Positions 1 to 5,797 of a stretch of 6,119 nucleotides of DNA are shown here, piece after piece; the stretch's first letter is position 1, and every line of letters begins with the position of its first letter. The position numbers and the translations under genes were made by a program. Location of the stretch: NCBI GenBank assembly GCA_949739095.1, contig CATIYX010000201.1, positions 1 through 6,119 on the forward strand, written 5' to 3'. The stretch is from an uncultured Clostridia bacterium. GTDB taxonomy: Bacteria > Bacillota > Clostridia > RUG12999. The notes beneath the pieces were generated by a model, which worked only from the letters and a program-made list of their open reading frames with translations, ran no database searches and was not told the origin of the DNA.

Positions 1-53
1 ACTATTAAAAGTAACAGAATAATCATAAACAATATTATGTATTCCTTATCCAT
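1..53 (-). CDS. Partial small hydrophobic peptide, candidate type I / holin-like toxin
   Basis: An ATG at 53-51 on the minus strand opens a reading frame of 17 codons that runs off the left edge: MDKEYIILFMIILLLLI. After a short charged start it is almost entirely Ile, Leu, Phe and Met, as expected for a single membrane-spanning helix. The start is set by a near-perfect SD (AAAGGAGGTGAT, 70-59), nine bases from GGAGG to the ATG. An ideal promoter and an SD-masking hairpin precede it. Very short membrane peptides with strong but sequestered SDs are typical of type I toxins (TxpA/BsrG/Fst kinds) and of the holin-like toxin family in Firmicutes; such toxins act on the cell membrane and are silenced by an antisense RNA. 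The family call is inference from architecture, because the C-terminal part and any antitoxin RNA lie outside the window. It could also be an ordinary small membrane protein. Confidence 0.5.
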   Translation of the reverse strand, partial: MDKEYIILFMIILLLLI

Positions 54-58
54 AAGCT

Positions 59-82
59 ATCACCTCCTTTCGTGGAGATGAT
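59..82 (-). promoter_or_regulatory. SD-sequestering hairpin in the toxin-like mRNA leader
   Basis: In the minus-strand transcript AUCAUCUCC (82-74) can pair with GGAGGUGAU (67-59) around a six-base loop ACGAAA (73-68). This gives nine base pairs, one of them U-G. The 3' arm is the ribosome binding site itself, so the folded form should block initiation at the ATG at 53. Self-masking of the SD is a recognised control of type I toxin mRNAs; its role here is inferred from the pairing. Confidence 0.65.
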
Positions 83-130
83 GGCATAACCGCCCAGCTG
101 TTACACTGTTTTCAGTCTCACCTTGGATAT

Positions 131-159
131 ATTATATACAAACTGAAAGGTTATGTCAA
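131..159 (-). promoter_or_regulatory. Consensus sigma-A promoter of the small hydrophobic peptide
   Basis: Read on the minus strand this is TTGACA (159-154), a 17-base spacer, and TATAAT (136-131): both hexamers and the spacing are perfect consensus. The transcript should start near position 124 and carry a leader of about 70 nt before the ATG at 53. A promoter this strong in front of such a tiny frame fits a constitutively transcribed gene controlled after transcription. Confidence 0.8.
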
Positions 160-222
160 GATATATCTGTCAAAAAATATCTGTGTCTCCATTCTTTGCT
201 ATTTTTATGTGGAATCGTACTT

Positions 223-251
223 TTGACAACGGTATTTATTTTGTGTATCAT
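223..251 (+). promoter_or_regulatory. Probable lepA promoter P1
   Basis: TTGACA (223-228), 17-base spacer, TATCAT (246-251, five of six matches). Predicted start is near 258, giving a leader of about 190 nt before lepA. It is divergent from the toxin-like promoter, with about 60 bases between the two -35 boxes. Confidence 0.6.
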
Positions 252-293
252 AAAATATATTTTCTGTAAAATCGTTTTTTTTGTGTGCAATTA

Positions 294-327
294 TTGACAA
301 ATTCAATATGTTGTGTTTCAATATAAT
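294..327 (+). promoter_or_regulatory. Possible second lepA promoter P2
   Basis: A perfect TTGACA lies at 294-299. At the normal 17-base spacing the -10 is TTCAAT (317-322, four of six). A perfect TATAAT occurs at 322-327, but that spacing is 22, too long for ordinary sigma-A use without an activator that distorts DNA. Either reading puts the start at roughly 329-334, with a leader of about 115-120 nt. Confidence 0.4.
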
Positions 328-335
328 GGAAGATT

Positions 336-430
336 AGGTGCGAGGATAACACCTTTATAAAGAAATCCCGACGAAAAACTTCGCACGAAAAGCGTAGAAA
401 TATAAAAACAACGGGACAGTACATGTTCCC
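336..430 (+). promoter_or_regulatory. Structured lepA leader, no known riboswitch recognised
   Basis: The lepA 5' leader contains several short complementary pairs: AGGTG (336-340) with CACCT (350-354), TCCCG (366-370) with CGGGA (412-416), and GGGACA (413-418) with TGTTCCC (424-430, one bulged base). The last two compete for the same GGGA. I do not recognise any riboswitch core or ribosomal-protein leader. The stems are short, so a regulatory role is only a possibility. Confidence 0.25.
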
Positions 431-448
431 ACAGAGGAAGAGGAATTT

Positions 449-2248
449 ATGCAGGAAAACATCAGAAATTTTTGTATCATAGCGCATATTGACCACGGCA
501 AATCCACTTTGGCAGACCGTATGCTGGAGCTGACGGGCGAGGTGACGGAACGCGAGATGGAGGAACAATTGCTGGATAATATGGATTTGGAGCGCGAACG
601 CGGCATTACTATCAAGGCGCGCGCTGTCCGGATGATTTACCGGGCAGATGACGGGAAGGACTATACCCTGAACCTGATTGATACGCCGGGACATGTGGAC
701 TTCACCTATGAAGTGTCGCGGTCGTTGGCAGCGTGTGAAGGAGCGGTTTTGGTGGTGGATGCGGCGCAGGGCATTGAAGCCCAGACGCTGGCAAACACCT
801 ATCTTGCCATTGAACACGATTTGGAAATTCTGCCAGTCATCAATAAAATTGACCTGCCCAGCGCCCGCCCTGATTTTGTGAAAGAAGAAATTGAAAATGA
901 AATTGGCATTCCCGCGGAAGATGCGCCGCTGATTTCCGCCAAGACGGGCGTGAACATCAAAGCGGTTTTAGAGGATGTGGTGAAAAACGTTCCTGCGCCG
1001 CAAGGCGACCCGAATGCGCCGTTGCAATGCCTGATTTTTGATTCCTATTATGACAGTTACAAAGGCGTTATCGTCTATATCCGTGTCATGCAAGGGACTG
1101 TCCGCACAGGAACGCGTATCCGCATGATGGCGAGCGGCGCGGAATTTGACGTGGTGGAGGTGGGACACCTCATGCCGTTTGGCATGAAACAGACGGCGGA
1201 ATTGTCGGCGGGAGATGTTGGTTATATTGCGGCAAGTATTAAAAATGTGCGCGATACCGCGGTGGGCGACACAGTCACAGATGCCGCACGTCCGGCAGCG
1301 GAGCCGCTGGCGGGCTACCGCAAGGCTGTGCCAATGGTATTTTCCGGTATCTATCCGGCGGATGGAGCAAAATATCAAGACCTGCGAGATGCGCTGGAAA
1401 AATTGCAGCTCAATGACGCTTCGCTAACGTTTGAACCTGAAACCTCCATTGCTTTGGGGTTTGGGTTCCGTTGCGGCTTTTTGGGACTGCTGCATATGGA
1501 AATTGTTCAGGAACGTTTGGAGCGGGAATATAATCTGGATTTGGTAACGACCGCACCTAGCGTTGTATATAAACTGAAATTGACCAACGGAGAGGAACTT
1601 TGGCTGGATAACCCGACCAACATGCCACCCCCTCAGAATATTGACTATATGGAAGAACCCGTCGTAGCGGCGGAAATCATCACGCCGACGGAATTTGTTG
1701 GCAACATCATGGAACTGTGCCAAGACCGTCGCGGTGTATATAAAAATATGAAATATCTTGATGAATCGCGTAGCCTGCTGACTTATGACCTGCCGCTGAA
1801 CGAAATTATCTATGACTTTTTTGACGCGGTGAAATCGCGCACTAAAGGATATGCTTCTTTTGACTATGAAATGAAGGGCTACGAACGATCTAATCTCGTG
1901 AAGCTGGATATTTTGCTTAACGGTGAAATCGTGGATGCGCTGTCGTTTATCGTGCACCAGGATAAAGCCTATGCCCGCGGACGGCGAATTGCAGAAAAAT
2001 TGAAGGAAAACATTCCGCGCCAACTGTTTGAAATTCCCATTCAGGCAGCAATCGGCAACAAGATTATTGCGCGCGAAACGGTCAAAGCCATGCGTAAAGA
2101 CGTGCTTGCCAAATGCTATGGCGGGGATATCACGCGGAAAAAGAAGCTGTTGGAAAAACAGAAGGAAGGAAAAAAACGGATGCGTCAGGTGGGCAGCGTA
2201 GAGGTGCCGCAGGAGGCGTTTATGTCCGTGCTGAAACTGGACGAATAA
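449..2248 (+). CDS. lepA: LepA, elongation factor 4 (ribosome-associated GTPase)
   Basis: 599 aa, the same length as the E. coli protein. This translational GTPase of the EF-G family binds the 70S ribosome and has been linked to back-translocation, initiation and 30S biogenesis. The G domain shows all five motifs: G1 AHIDHGKS (12-19), G2 RGITIK (51-56), G3 DTPGH (78-82), G4 NKID (132-135) and G5 SAK (163-165). His82 is the residue that positions the hydrolytic water in this family. EF-G-like beta-barrel and alpha/beta domains follow. The LepA-specific C-terminal domain is recognisable in the lysine-rich AKCYGGDITRKKK stretch around 553-577, which replaces EF-G domain IV. The ATG start has the SD GAGG at 440-443, five bases upstream, with another GAGG at 434-437. 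It appears monocistronic, with its own promoter region and a terminator about 110 bases past the stop. In many clostridia lepA is followed by hemW or heat-shock genes, which are absent here. Confidence 0.98.
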   Translation: MQENIRNFCIIAHIDHGKSTLADRMLELTGEVTEREMEEQLLDNMDLERERGITIKARAVRMIYRADDGKDYTLNLIDTPGHVDFTYEVSRSLAACEGAVLVVDAAQGIEAQTLANTYLAIEHDLEILPVINKIDLPSARPDFVKEEIENEIGIPAEDAPLISAKTGVNIKAVLEDVVKNVPAPQGDPNAPLQCLIFDSYYDSYKGVIVYIRVMQGTVRTGTRIRMMASGAEFDVVEVGHLMPFGMKQTAELSAGDVGYIAASIKNVRDTAVGDTVTDAARPAAEPLAGYRKAVPMVFSGIYPADGAKYQDLRDALEKLQLNDASLTFEPETSIALGFGFRCGFLGLLHMEIVQERLEREYNLDLVTTAPSVVYKLKLTNGEELWLDNPTNMPPPQNIDYMEEPVVAAEIITPTEFVGNIMELCQDRRGVYKNMKYLDESRSLLTYDLPLNEIIYDFFDAVKSRTKGYASFDYEMKGYERSNLVKLDILLNGEIVDALSFIVHQDKAYARGRRIAEKLKENIPRQLFEIPIQAAIGNKIIARETVKAMRKDVLAKCYGGDITRKKKLLEKQKEGKKRMRQVGSVEVPQEAFMSVLKLDE

Positions 2249-2357
2249 TAGCCGGCAGCGGAACACATGTGGGCAATTATCATTATTGAACGCATTAGGT
2301 GCCGACAATAAGATGTTTCATCATTTTATCTTGATGGATAAACAAAAAGACAAAAAT

Positions 2358-2391
2358 AAACAGGCGCGGACTTTTTATCCGCGCCTGTTTT
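2358..2391. terminator. Strong bidirectional Rho-independent terminator after lepA
   Basis: A perfect 13-bp stem (AAACAGGCGCGGA, 2358-2370, with TCCGCGCCTGTTT, 2378-2390) closes a seven-base loop. On the plus strand it ends in TTTT (2388-2391). On the minus strand it is followed by a T-rich run (TTTATTTTTGTCTTTTTG). It can therefore end lepA transcription and also stop transcripts coming from the opposing regulator gene. Confidence 0.88.
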
Positions 2392-2476
2392 GTGCAGCGT
2401 AAATGCCGCCGCCGCAAAAATATTGATGCTAAAGAAGCGGCAGATAAAAAAATGATAAAACTGTGTAAACGAAGGG

Positions 2477-2501
2477 GCGCGCTGTATATGAACCAGCGCG
2501 C
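2477..2501 (-). terminator. GC-rich hairpin just after the RHH regulator gene
   Basis: GCGCGCTG (2477-2484) and CAGCGCGC (2494-2501) form an eight-bp stem with a nine-base loop, starting about 15 bases past the TAA of the minus-strand regulator gene. No U tract follows immediately; T-rich sequence appears only some 20 bases later on the minus strand. It may act as an mRNA 3' end stabiliser or a weak terminator, with the 2358-2391 stem as backup. Confidence 0.45.
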
Positions 2502-2515
2502 TATCATTGATTTTA

Positions 2516-2827
2516 TTATGCTTCATTTATTTTTACGTCGTCAACAGAATTTTCGAGTATAATGTTAATGAGTTCGTTTCTGGAACGGTTACTTTCTGCC
2601 GATAAATCATCAATTTTTTGAAGGGTTGTCTTTTTCATACGAACAGAGATTACCTTGTAGCCATCGTCCCCTTTCTTGTTAATATAAATAACATTTTTCG
2701 GCATAACAATATCCATCGCCTTTCTGCCCACAAATTGATAAGAAGTATTTTGACACCCTATCGTGGGCAGATAAGGTGTAAAACGGATAGCTGTGCCTAT
2801 GTATCTATTCGCAAAAAACCAATACAT
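2516..2827 (-). CDS. Ribbon-helix-helix (CopG/Arc-type) DNA-binding protein, orphan
   Basis: The C-terminal half carries a ribbon-helix-helix pattern: a beta strand YKVISVRM, then helix TTLQKIDDLSAES, then NRSRNELINIILENSV, where the N-R-S-R-N-E-L turn is typical of CopG/MetJ/Arc repressors and antitoxins. Such proteins dimerise and bind short palindromes, usually including their own promoter. The start is uncertain. I chose ATG at 2827 (103 aa), preceded by GGGGGA eight bases upstream. A GTG at 2869 would give 117 aa, but that codon lies inside an SD-like AGAGGTGA. The later ATG at 2717 gives 66 aa (MDIVMPKNVIYIN...), a size common for this family, though it lacks a well-spaced SD. The N-terminal 37 residues before MDIV match nothing I know and may not be translated. 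No toxin partner lies next to it. An imperfect AT-rich promoter region is upstream (2870-2930). Confidence 0.7.
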   Translation of the reverse strand: MYWFFANRYIGTAIRFTPYLPTIGCQNTSYQFVGRKAMDIVMPKNVIYINKKGDDGYKVISVRMKKTTLQKIDDLSAESNRSRNELINIILENSVDDVKINEA

Positions 2828-2842
2828 GGACAATTCCCCCAA

Positions 2843-2864
2843 TTTACGTGAAAGTTCACGTAAA
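2843..2864. promoter_or_regulatory. Perfect 10+2+10 palindrome, candidate operator of the RHH protein
   Basis: TTTACGTGAA (2843-2852), two central bases AG, then TTCACGTAAA (2855-2864): a perfect inverted repeat with a two-base centre. It lies between the AT-rich minus-strand promoter region and the chosen start of the ribbon-helix-helix gene, 15 bases upstream of that ATG. RHH repressors commonly bind palindromes at this place to repress themselves; the pairing with this protein is inference. In RNA it could also form a 10-bp hairpin whose loop is too tight unless inner pairs open. Confidence 0.55.
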
Positions 2865-2933
2865 CTCACCTCTTAATATCATTATATTATGAACAACTAT
2901 TGAAATATATATTATAAATATATTCATTTTGTA

Positions 2934-2962
2934 TTGACTTTTGATATTTTGTGCAGTATAAT
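2934..2962 (+). promoter_or_regulatory. Near-consensus promoter driving the 2970-3453 transcript
   Basis: TTGACT (2934-2939, five of six), a 17-base spacer, TATAAT (2957-2962, perfect). Transcription should begin near 2969. A short hairpin in the new transcript (TTTCTGAT 2975-2982 with ATCAGGAA 2991-2998) precedes the AG-rich AGGAAAGAGG sequence. The promoter is divergent from the RHH gene, and about 70 bases separate its -35 from the palindrome. Confidence 0.7.
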
Positions 2963-2984
2963 ATATACAATCATTTTCTGATAT

Positions 2985-3487
2985 GTGAAAATCAGGAAAG
3001 AGGATTGGCAGAGATGGATAAATGGGGAAAGATTATCCGACACAGATGTATATTTTGTGTCAGGAAACTGGTAGCACAATGGCATAGTTTTGTGGTCGCC
3101 TTATAATTGGTGGCAGCGTATGATGCCAGAATGCTTCTGTGAAGTGGCAGGATTTACCGCTTATACGTCCGACAATAGTCAGGCGAAGAGAGCGGATAAT
3201 CCAATATATAAAAGTGGAACTGTTCCATATTTTCATGCGGACGTAAAACAGCCAGTATGACAATTGCCAGGGGTAGTGTGGAGTTCAATATAACAGAGAT
3301 TTCCGCAGCTTTGAAAAAGCAGCGGAACGAATGGGGGTGGCATGTCATATCGTATGCATTGCAGTTTTGCGATAGCTGGAAACCTGAAAAATATGGTGGC
3401 AGTGTCTACAAGATAATAGAAAGCCTGAACGAAAAATCGTTCAGGCTTTCTTTATGCGAAGGGATAAGCGAATGGTGGCGAAAATAA
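2985..3487 (+). pseudogene. Unrecognised, apparently decayed coding segment or overlapping small ORFs
   Basis: From a GTG at 2985 the frame reads VKIRKEDWQRWINGERL... to TAG at 3072-3074. The same frame then continues in protein-like style (HNGIVLWSPYNWWQRM...) to TGA at 3258-3260. An ATG at 3257 overlaps that stop as ATGA and opens a 76-aa frame (MTIARGSVEFNITEIS...) ending at 3487. That last frame has no stop before the terminator hairpin and reads through it, which argues that its native stop has been lost. The simplest view is one small gene broken by a nonsense codon and a frameshift. Alternatives are two coupled small genes: ATG 3120 to TGA 3260 (46 aa, preceded by GGTGG) and 3257-3487. 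A short 30-aa frame from ATG 3014 has the best SD (AAAGAGG). I recognise no family in any of these. Confidence 0.35.
3418..3453. terminator. Strong terminator between the plus-strand segment and ptsI
   Basis: AGAAAGCCTGAACGA (3418-3432) pairs perfectly over 15 bp with 3437-3451 around an AAAA loop, followed by TT; the distal arm itself ends in TTTCTTT. On the minus strand the stem is followed by a moderately T-rich run (TTTCTATTATCTTG), and no better terminator is visible after the ptsI stop at 3616. It therefore probably ends both the plus-strand transcript and the converging ptsH-ptsI transcript. Confidence 0.8.
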
Positions 3488-3615
3488 CGGAGAAGAAATA
3501 GGGAGGTGGATTCCCGGCGGAATCTGTCCGCTGGGTCTAAGAGTGGGGGATATACATCCGTAGCGATAATTAGGGGGAGTATTTTTCAAAGGAAGAGGGC
3601 GGCAAACTTCACAGA
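3454..3615. other. Intergenic stretch downstream of ptsI
   Basis: I see no gene or clear signal apart from a small imperfect inverted repeat, GATTCC/GGAATC around 3509-3524, without a T run. It is probably the 3' untranslated region of the pts transcript up to the 3418-3453 terminator. Confidence 0.4.
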
Positions 3616-5277
3616 TTATTCCAGCAGTTTCAGTGCTTTTTCACGTACTGCGGCAACGTTGGTCTCCCGCACTTTTTGCCGCAGCCGCAAAATACAGGCG
3701 GGCGATACAGAAAGTTCGTCAATGCCCATAGCAAGAAACGTTTCTGTCAATGCAGGGTCCGCGCCGAGTTCACCGCAAATACCAATCCATTTGCCTTCCT
3801 TGTGGGCATTTTCCGCTGCCATTTGAATCATACGTAGTACAGCGGGATGATGTGGGTCATAAAACGGTTCCAGAGACTGGTTTTGACGGTCGATTGCCAG
3901 TGTATATTGCGTGAGATCATTGGTGCCTACGCTGAAAAAATCCACTTCTCTTGCAAGCTGGTCGCTCACCATAACTGACGCGGGTGTTTCAATCATAACA
4001 CCTAGTTCCACATCCTCCCGAAAAGGGATGTCCTGTGCTTTCAGCTCCGTTTGCACAGCGTGAATCAGTTTTTTGATTTCCACAACTTCTTTCACGGACG
4101 TTATCATGGGAAACATAATGGCGATTTTGCCGTATGCGGACGCGCGGTAGAGTGCCCGAAGCTGCGTTTTAAATAGTTCGGGACGCGTCAGACAAATGCG
4201 GATAGCACGGCAACCTAACGCAGGATTTTCTTCATGTGGCAGCTGGAAATAGTCTGCCTGTTTATCCGCCCCAATGTCCAGTGTGCGAATGATAACGCGT
4301 TTTCCGGCCATATTCTGCGCTACAGTGCGGTAGGCATTAAACTGTAGTTCTTCGTCAGGATAGTCGTGTTGCTCTAGATAGAGAAATTCGCTGCGCATGA
4401 GACCAATACCACCCGCATCATATTGTAGCGCCGCGCCGGTATCCTTCACATCACCAATGTTGGCATAGATGTGAATATGCTGCCCGTCCAGTGTCACATT
4501 GTCCTGTCCTTTGAGGGATTCCAGCAGCTTTTGGCGTTCCGTTTCTTCCGCTTGCCGCCGGCGACAGTCCGCCAAAGTTTTTTCATCGGGATTCACATAT
4601 ACCACGCCCTGAAAGCCATCTATAATACAAAGTTGTCCGTCAAAGGCGGGATTGGTAATATCTGCCGCAAGAATAACTGCCGGAATGTTCATGGTTCGCG
4701 CCAAAATCGCTGTATGGGAATTGGCGCTGCCCTGTTCTGTTACGAAACCCAATACCATGGATTTATCCAGTTGCACTGTCTCGCTGGGGGCGAGGTCTGT
4801 CGCTGCAATAATGGATGGTTCTGTTAATTCTACAGCACCGCTGCCTGTGCCGGACAAAATATTCAATAAACGTTCGGAAATGTCTTTCACATCTGCGGCG
4901 CGTCCTTGCATATAGGCATCGTCCATGGCGGAAAACATTTGTGCAAAATTGTCCGCCGTAGTACCGATGGCATATTCCGCATTGACATTTTGCGTTTGGA
5001 TGATGTTTGTGATAGATTCGCAGTAGTCAGGGTCCTCCAACATCATTTGATGAATCTCAAAAATCGCGGCGTTTGCTTCGCCAACCTCCTGTTTTGCCTT
5101 ATCATATAACAGCGCAAGTTGCCGGAGTGCTGCCGTCTGTGCGGCTTCGAACCGCTGCACCTGTGCGGCGGTATCCTCTACGCGCAAACGTTTGATGGCG
5201 TTTTTTCCTTTTTGATGGATGGACAACCTACCAATGGCAATACCGCCAAATACGCTTTTTCCCTGTATGGTCTGCAT
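3616..5277 (-). CDS. ptsI: PTS Enzyme I (phosphoenolpyruvate-protein phosphotransferase)
   Basis: 553 aa, cytoplasmic; slightly shorter than B. subtilis (about 570). It autophosphorylates with PEP and donates the phosphate to HPr, the first step for all PTS sugars. Domains in order: N-terminal HPr-binding helical part (about 1-140), phosphohistidine swivel domain with catalytic His188 in GSANSHTAILAR, and the C-terminal PEP-binding TIM barrel (about 250-553). Active-site residues are all present: R295 (GLMRSEFLY), R331 (RTLDIGADK), NPALGCRAIR (351-360), E430 (LGVMIETPAS), N453-D454 (GTNDLTQY) and proton donor C501 (CGELGAD). I chose the ATG at 5277 because AAAGGAA lies about nine bases upstream and the MQTIQGKSVFGGIAIG start matches the family. 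The frame stays open to a GTG at 5442, but those 55 residues resemble no Enzyme I. It lies downstream of ptsH on the same strand, 171 bases away. Confidence 0.97.
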   Translation of the reverse strand: MQTIQGKSVFGGIAIGRLSIHQKGKNAIKRLRVEDTAAQVQRFEAAQTAALRQLALLYDKAKQEVGEANAAIFEIHQMMLEDPDYCESITNIIQTQNVNAEYAIGTTADNFAQMFSAMDDAYMQGRAADVKDISERLLNILSGTGSGAVELTEPSIIAATDLAPSETVQLDKSMVLGFVTEQGSANSHTAILARTMNIPAVILAADITNPAFDGQLCIIDGFQGVVYVNPDEKTLADCRRRQAEETERQKLLESLKGQDNVTLDGQHIHIYANIGDVKDTGAALQYDAGGIGLMRSEFLYLEQHDYPDEELQFNAYRTVAQNMAGKRVIIRTLDIGADKQADYFQLPHEENPALGCRAIRICLTRPELFKTQLRALYRASAYGKIAIMFPMITSVKEVVEIKKLIHAVQTELKAQDIPFREDVELGVMIETPASVMVSDQLAREVDFFSVGTNDLTQYTLAIDRQNQSLEPFYDPHHPAVLRMIQMAAENAHKEGKWIGICGELGADPALTETFLAMGIDELSVSPACILRLRQKVRETNVAAVREKALKLLE

Positions 5278-5448
5278 ATCAACCGTTCCTTTCGTGCTTT
5301 TTGATATGGATTGCGTTGCCGGATGTATACGCCGCTGCTGTAGAGGCGGATAGTATCCGTCCACCCGCATAGCCGCATGAATCGCAGGCGCTGCGCATAC
5401 ATAATGCGATAATTCACAGATGAAAAATGTCCCACTGCACACATTCGC
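5278..5448 (-). other. 171-base spacer between ptsH and ptsI
   Basis: No gene and no convincing promoter found. It contains CGGATA-G-TATCCG (5347-5359), a 13-base odd palindrome, and an open frame in phase with ptsI that is probably not translated. It has no T-run terminator, so ptsH and ptsI are likely cotranscribed. Confidence 0.5.
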
Positions 5449-5706
5449 CTACAGGTTTTCTTTCAAAAAAGTTTCCAGTGTCGCTGCTGCCGCAGCTTCG
5501 TCCGCACCATCCGCGCATACGCGGATTTCTTCGCCGCATTTCACCGCCAGTCCCATAACAGCAAAAATCCGTTTTGCATCGCCGCTTTTTTCGCCCTTGT
5601 GGATGGTGACGGCGGACTGAAATTTTGCAGCTTCTTTCACCAATTGCCCCGCAGGACGCGCATGAATGCCTTCTCTGTCTGTGATGATATACTTAAATTC
5701 TGTCAT
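5449..5706 (-). CDS. ptsH: HPr, phosphocarrier protein of the PTS, Arg at position 46
   Basis: 85 aa, the normal HPr size. It carries phosphate from Enzyme I to the sugar-specific EIIA domains. The active-site motif GIHARPA has His15 and Arg17. The sequence aligns without gaps to B. subtilis HPr over residues 13-54, so K45-R46-I47 (AKRIFAVMGLAV) occupies the place of K45-S46-I47. Ser46 is the target of HPr kinase/phosphorylase and is needed for CcpA co-repression; Arg46 cannot be phosphorylated this way. From memory, similar KRIF/KKIF variants occur in other clostridial HPr proteins, so this may be a subfamily trait. The ATG start has SD AAAGGAG nine bases upstream. The gene is first in the ptsH-ptsI unit, with a stem-loop in its leader and a MITE-like element upstream. 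Its TAG stop lies at 5451-5449. Confidence 0.95.
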   Translation of the reverse strand: MTEFKYIITDREGIHARPAGQLVKEAAKFQSAVTIHKGEKSGDAKRIFAVMGLAVKCGEEIRVCADGADEAAAAATLETFLKENL

Positions 5707-5731
5707 ATGGTTTCTCTCCTTTTGGGATAGT

Positions 5732-5745
5732 GTGCGCTACCGCAC
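5732..5745 (-). promoter_or_regulatory. Hairpin in the ptsH leader
   Basis: GTGCG (5732-5736) and CGCAC (5741-5745) enclose CTAC; the flanking AGTG and CACT extend the stem with a bulge. It sits upstream of the SD (about 5720-5714) and leaves it free. There is no T run, so it is not an obvious attenuator; its role is unknown. Confidence 0.35.
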
Positions 5746-5797
5746 CACTTTTAAATTGTTTGCACACTTTTGATTTAGTTTGCCTGTTTTTTCTGGA

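Noticed and set aside
241..316. Three TTGTGT hexamers (241-246, 281-286, 311-316) upstream of lepA as possible operator repeats
   Set aside because: Short, low-complexity T-rich words at irregular spacing; likely chance.
248..817. Long open frame (189 codons) on the minus strand overlapping the 5' part of lepA
   Set aside because: It lies antisense to the fully conserved LepA GTPase domain and has no protein-family character; a shadow frame.
1424..2308. 294-codon frame antisense to lepA
   Set aside because: Mirror of the conserved LepA C-terminal half; rich in His, Phe and Arg as expected of antisense reading.
2295..2526. Two overlapping minus-strand frames of 66-70 codons between lepA and the RHH gene
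   Set aside because: They pass through the terminator hairpin, lack good ribosome binding sites and overlap each other in different frames.
3072..3074. In-frame TAG read as a programmed amino acid (pyrrolysine or suppression)
   Set aside because: No supporting machinery or context is visible, and the same region also carries a frameshift; gene decay is simpler.
5278..5442. 55-residue N-terminal extension of Enzyme I from a GTG at 5442
   Set aside because: The extension resembles no Enzyme I, whereas ATG 5277 has a good SD and the canonical N-terminus.
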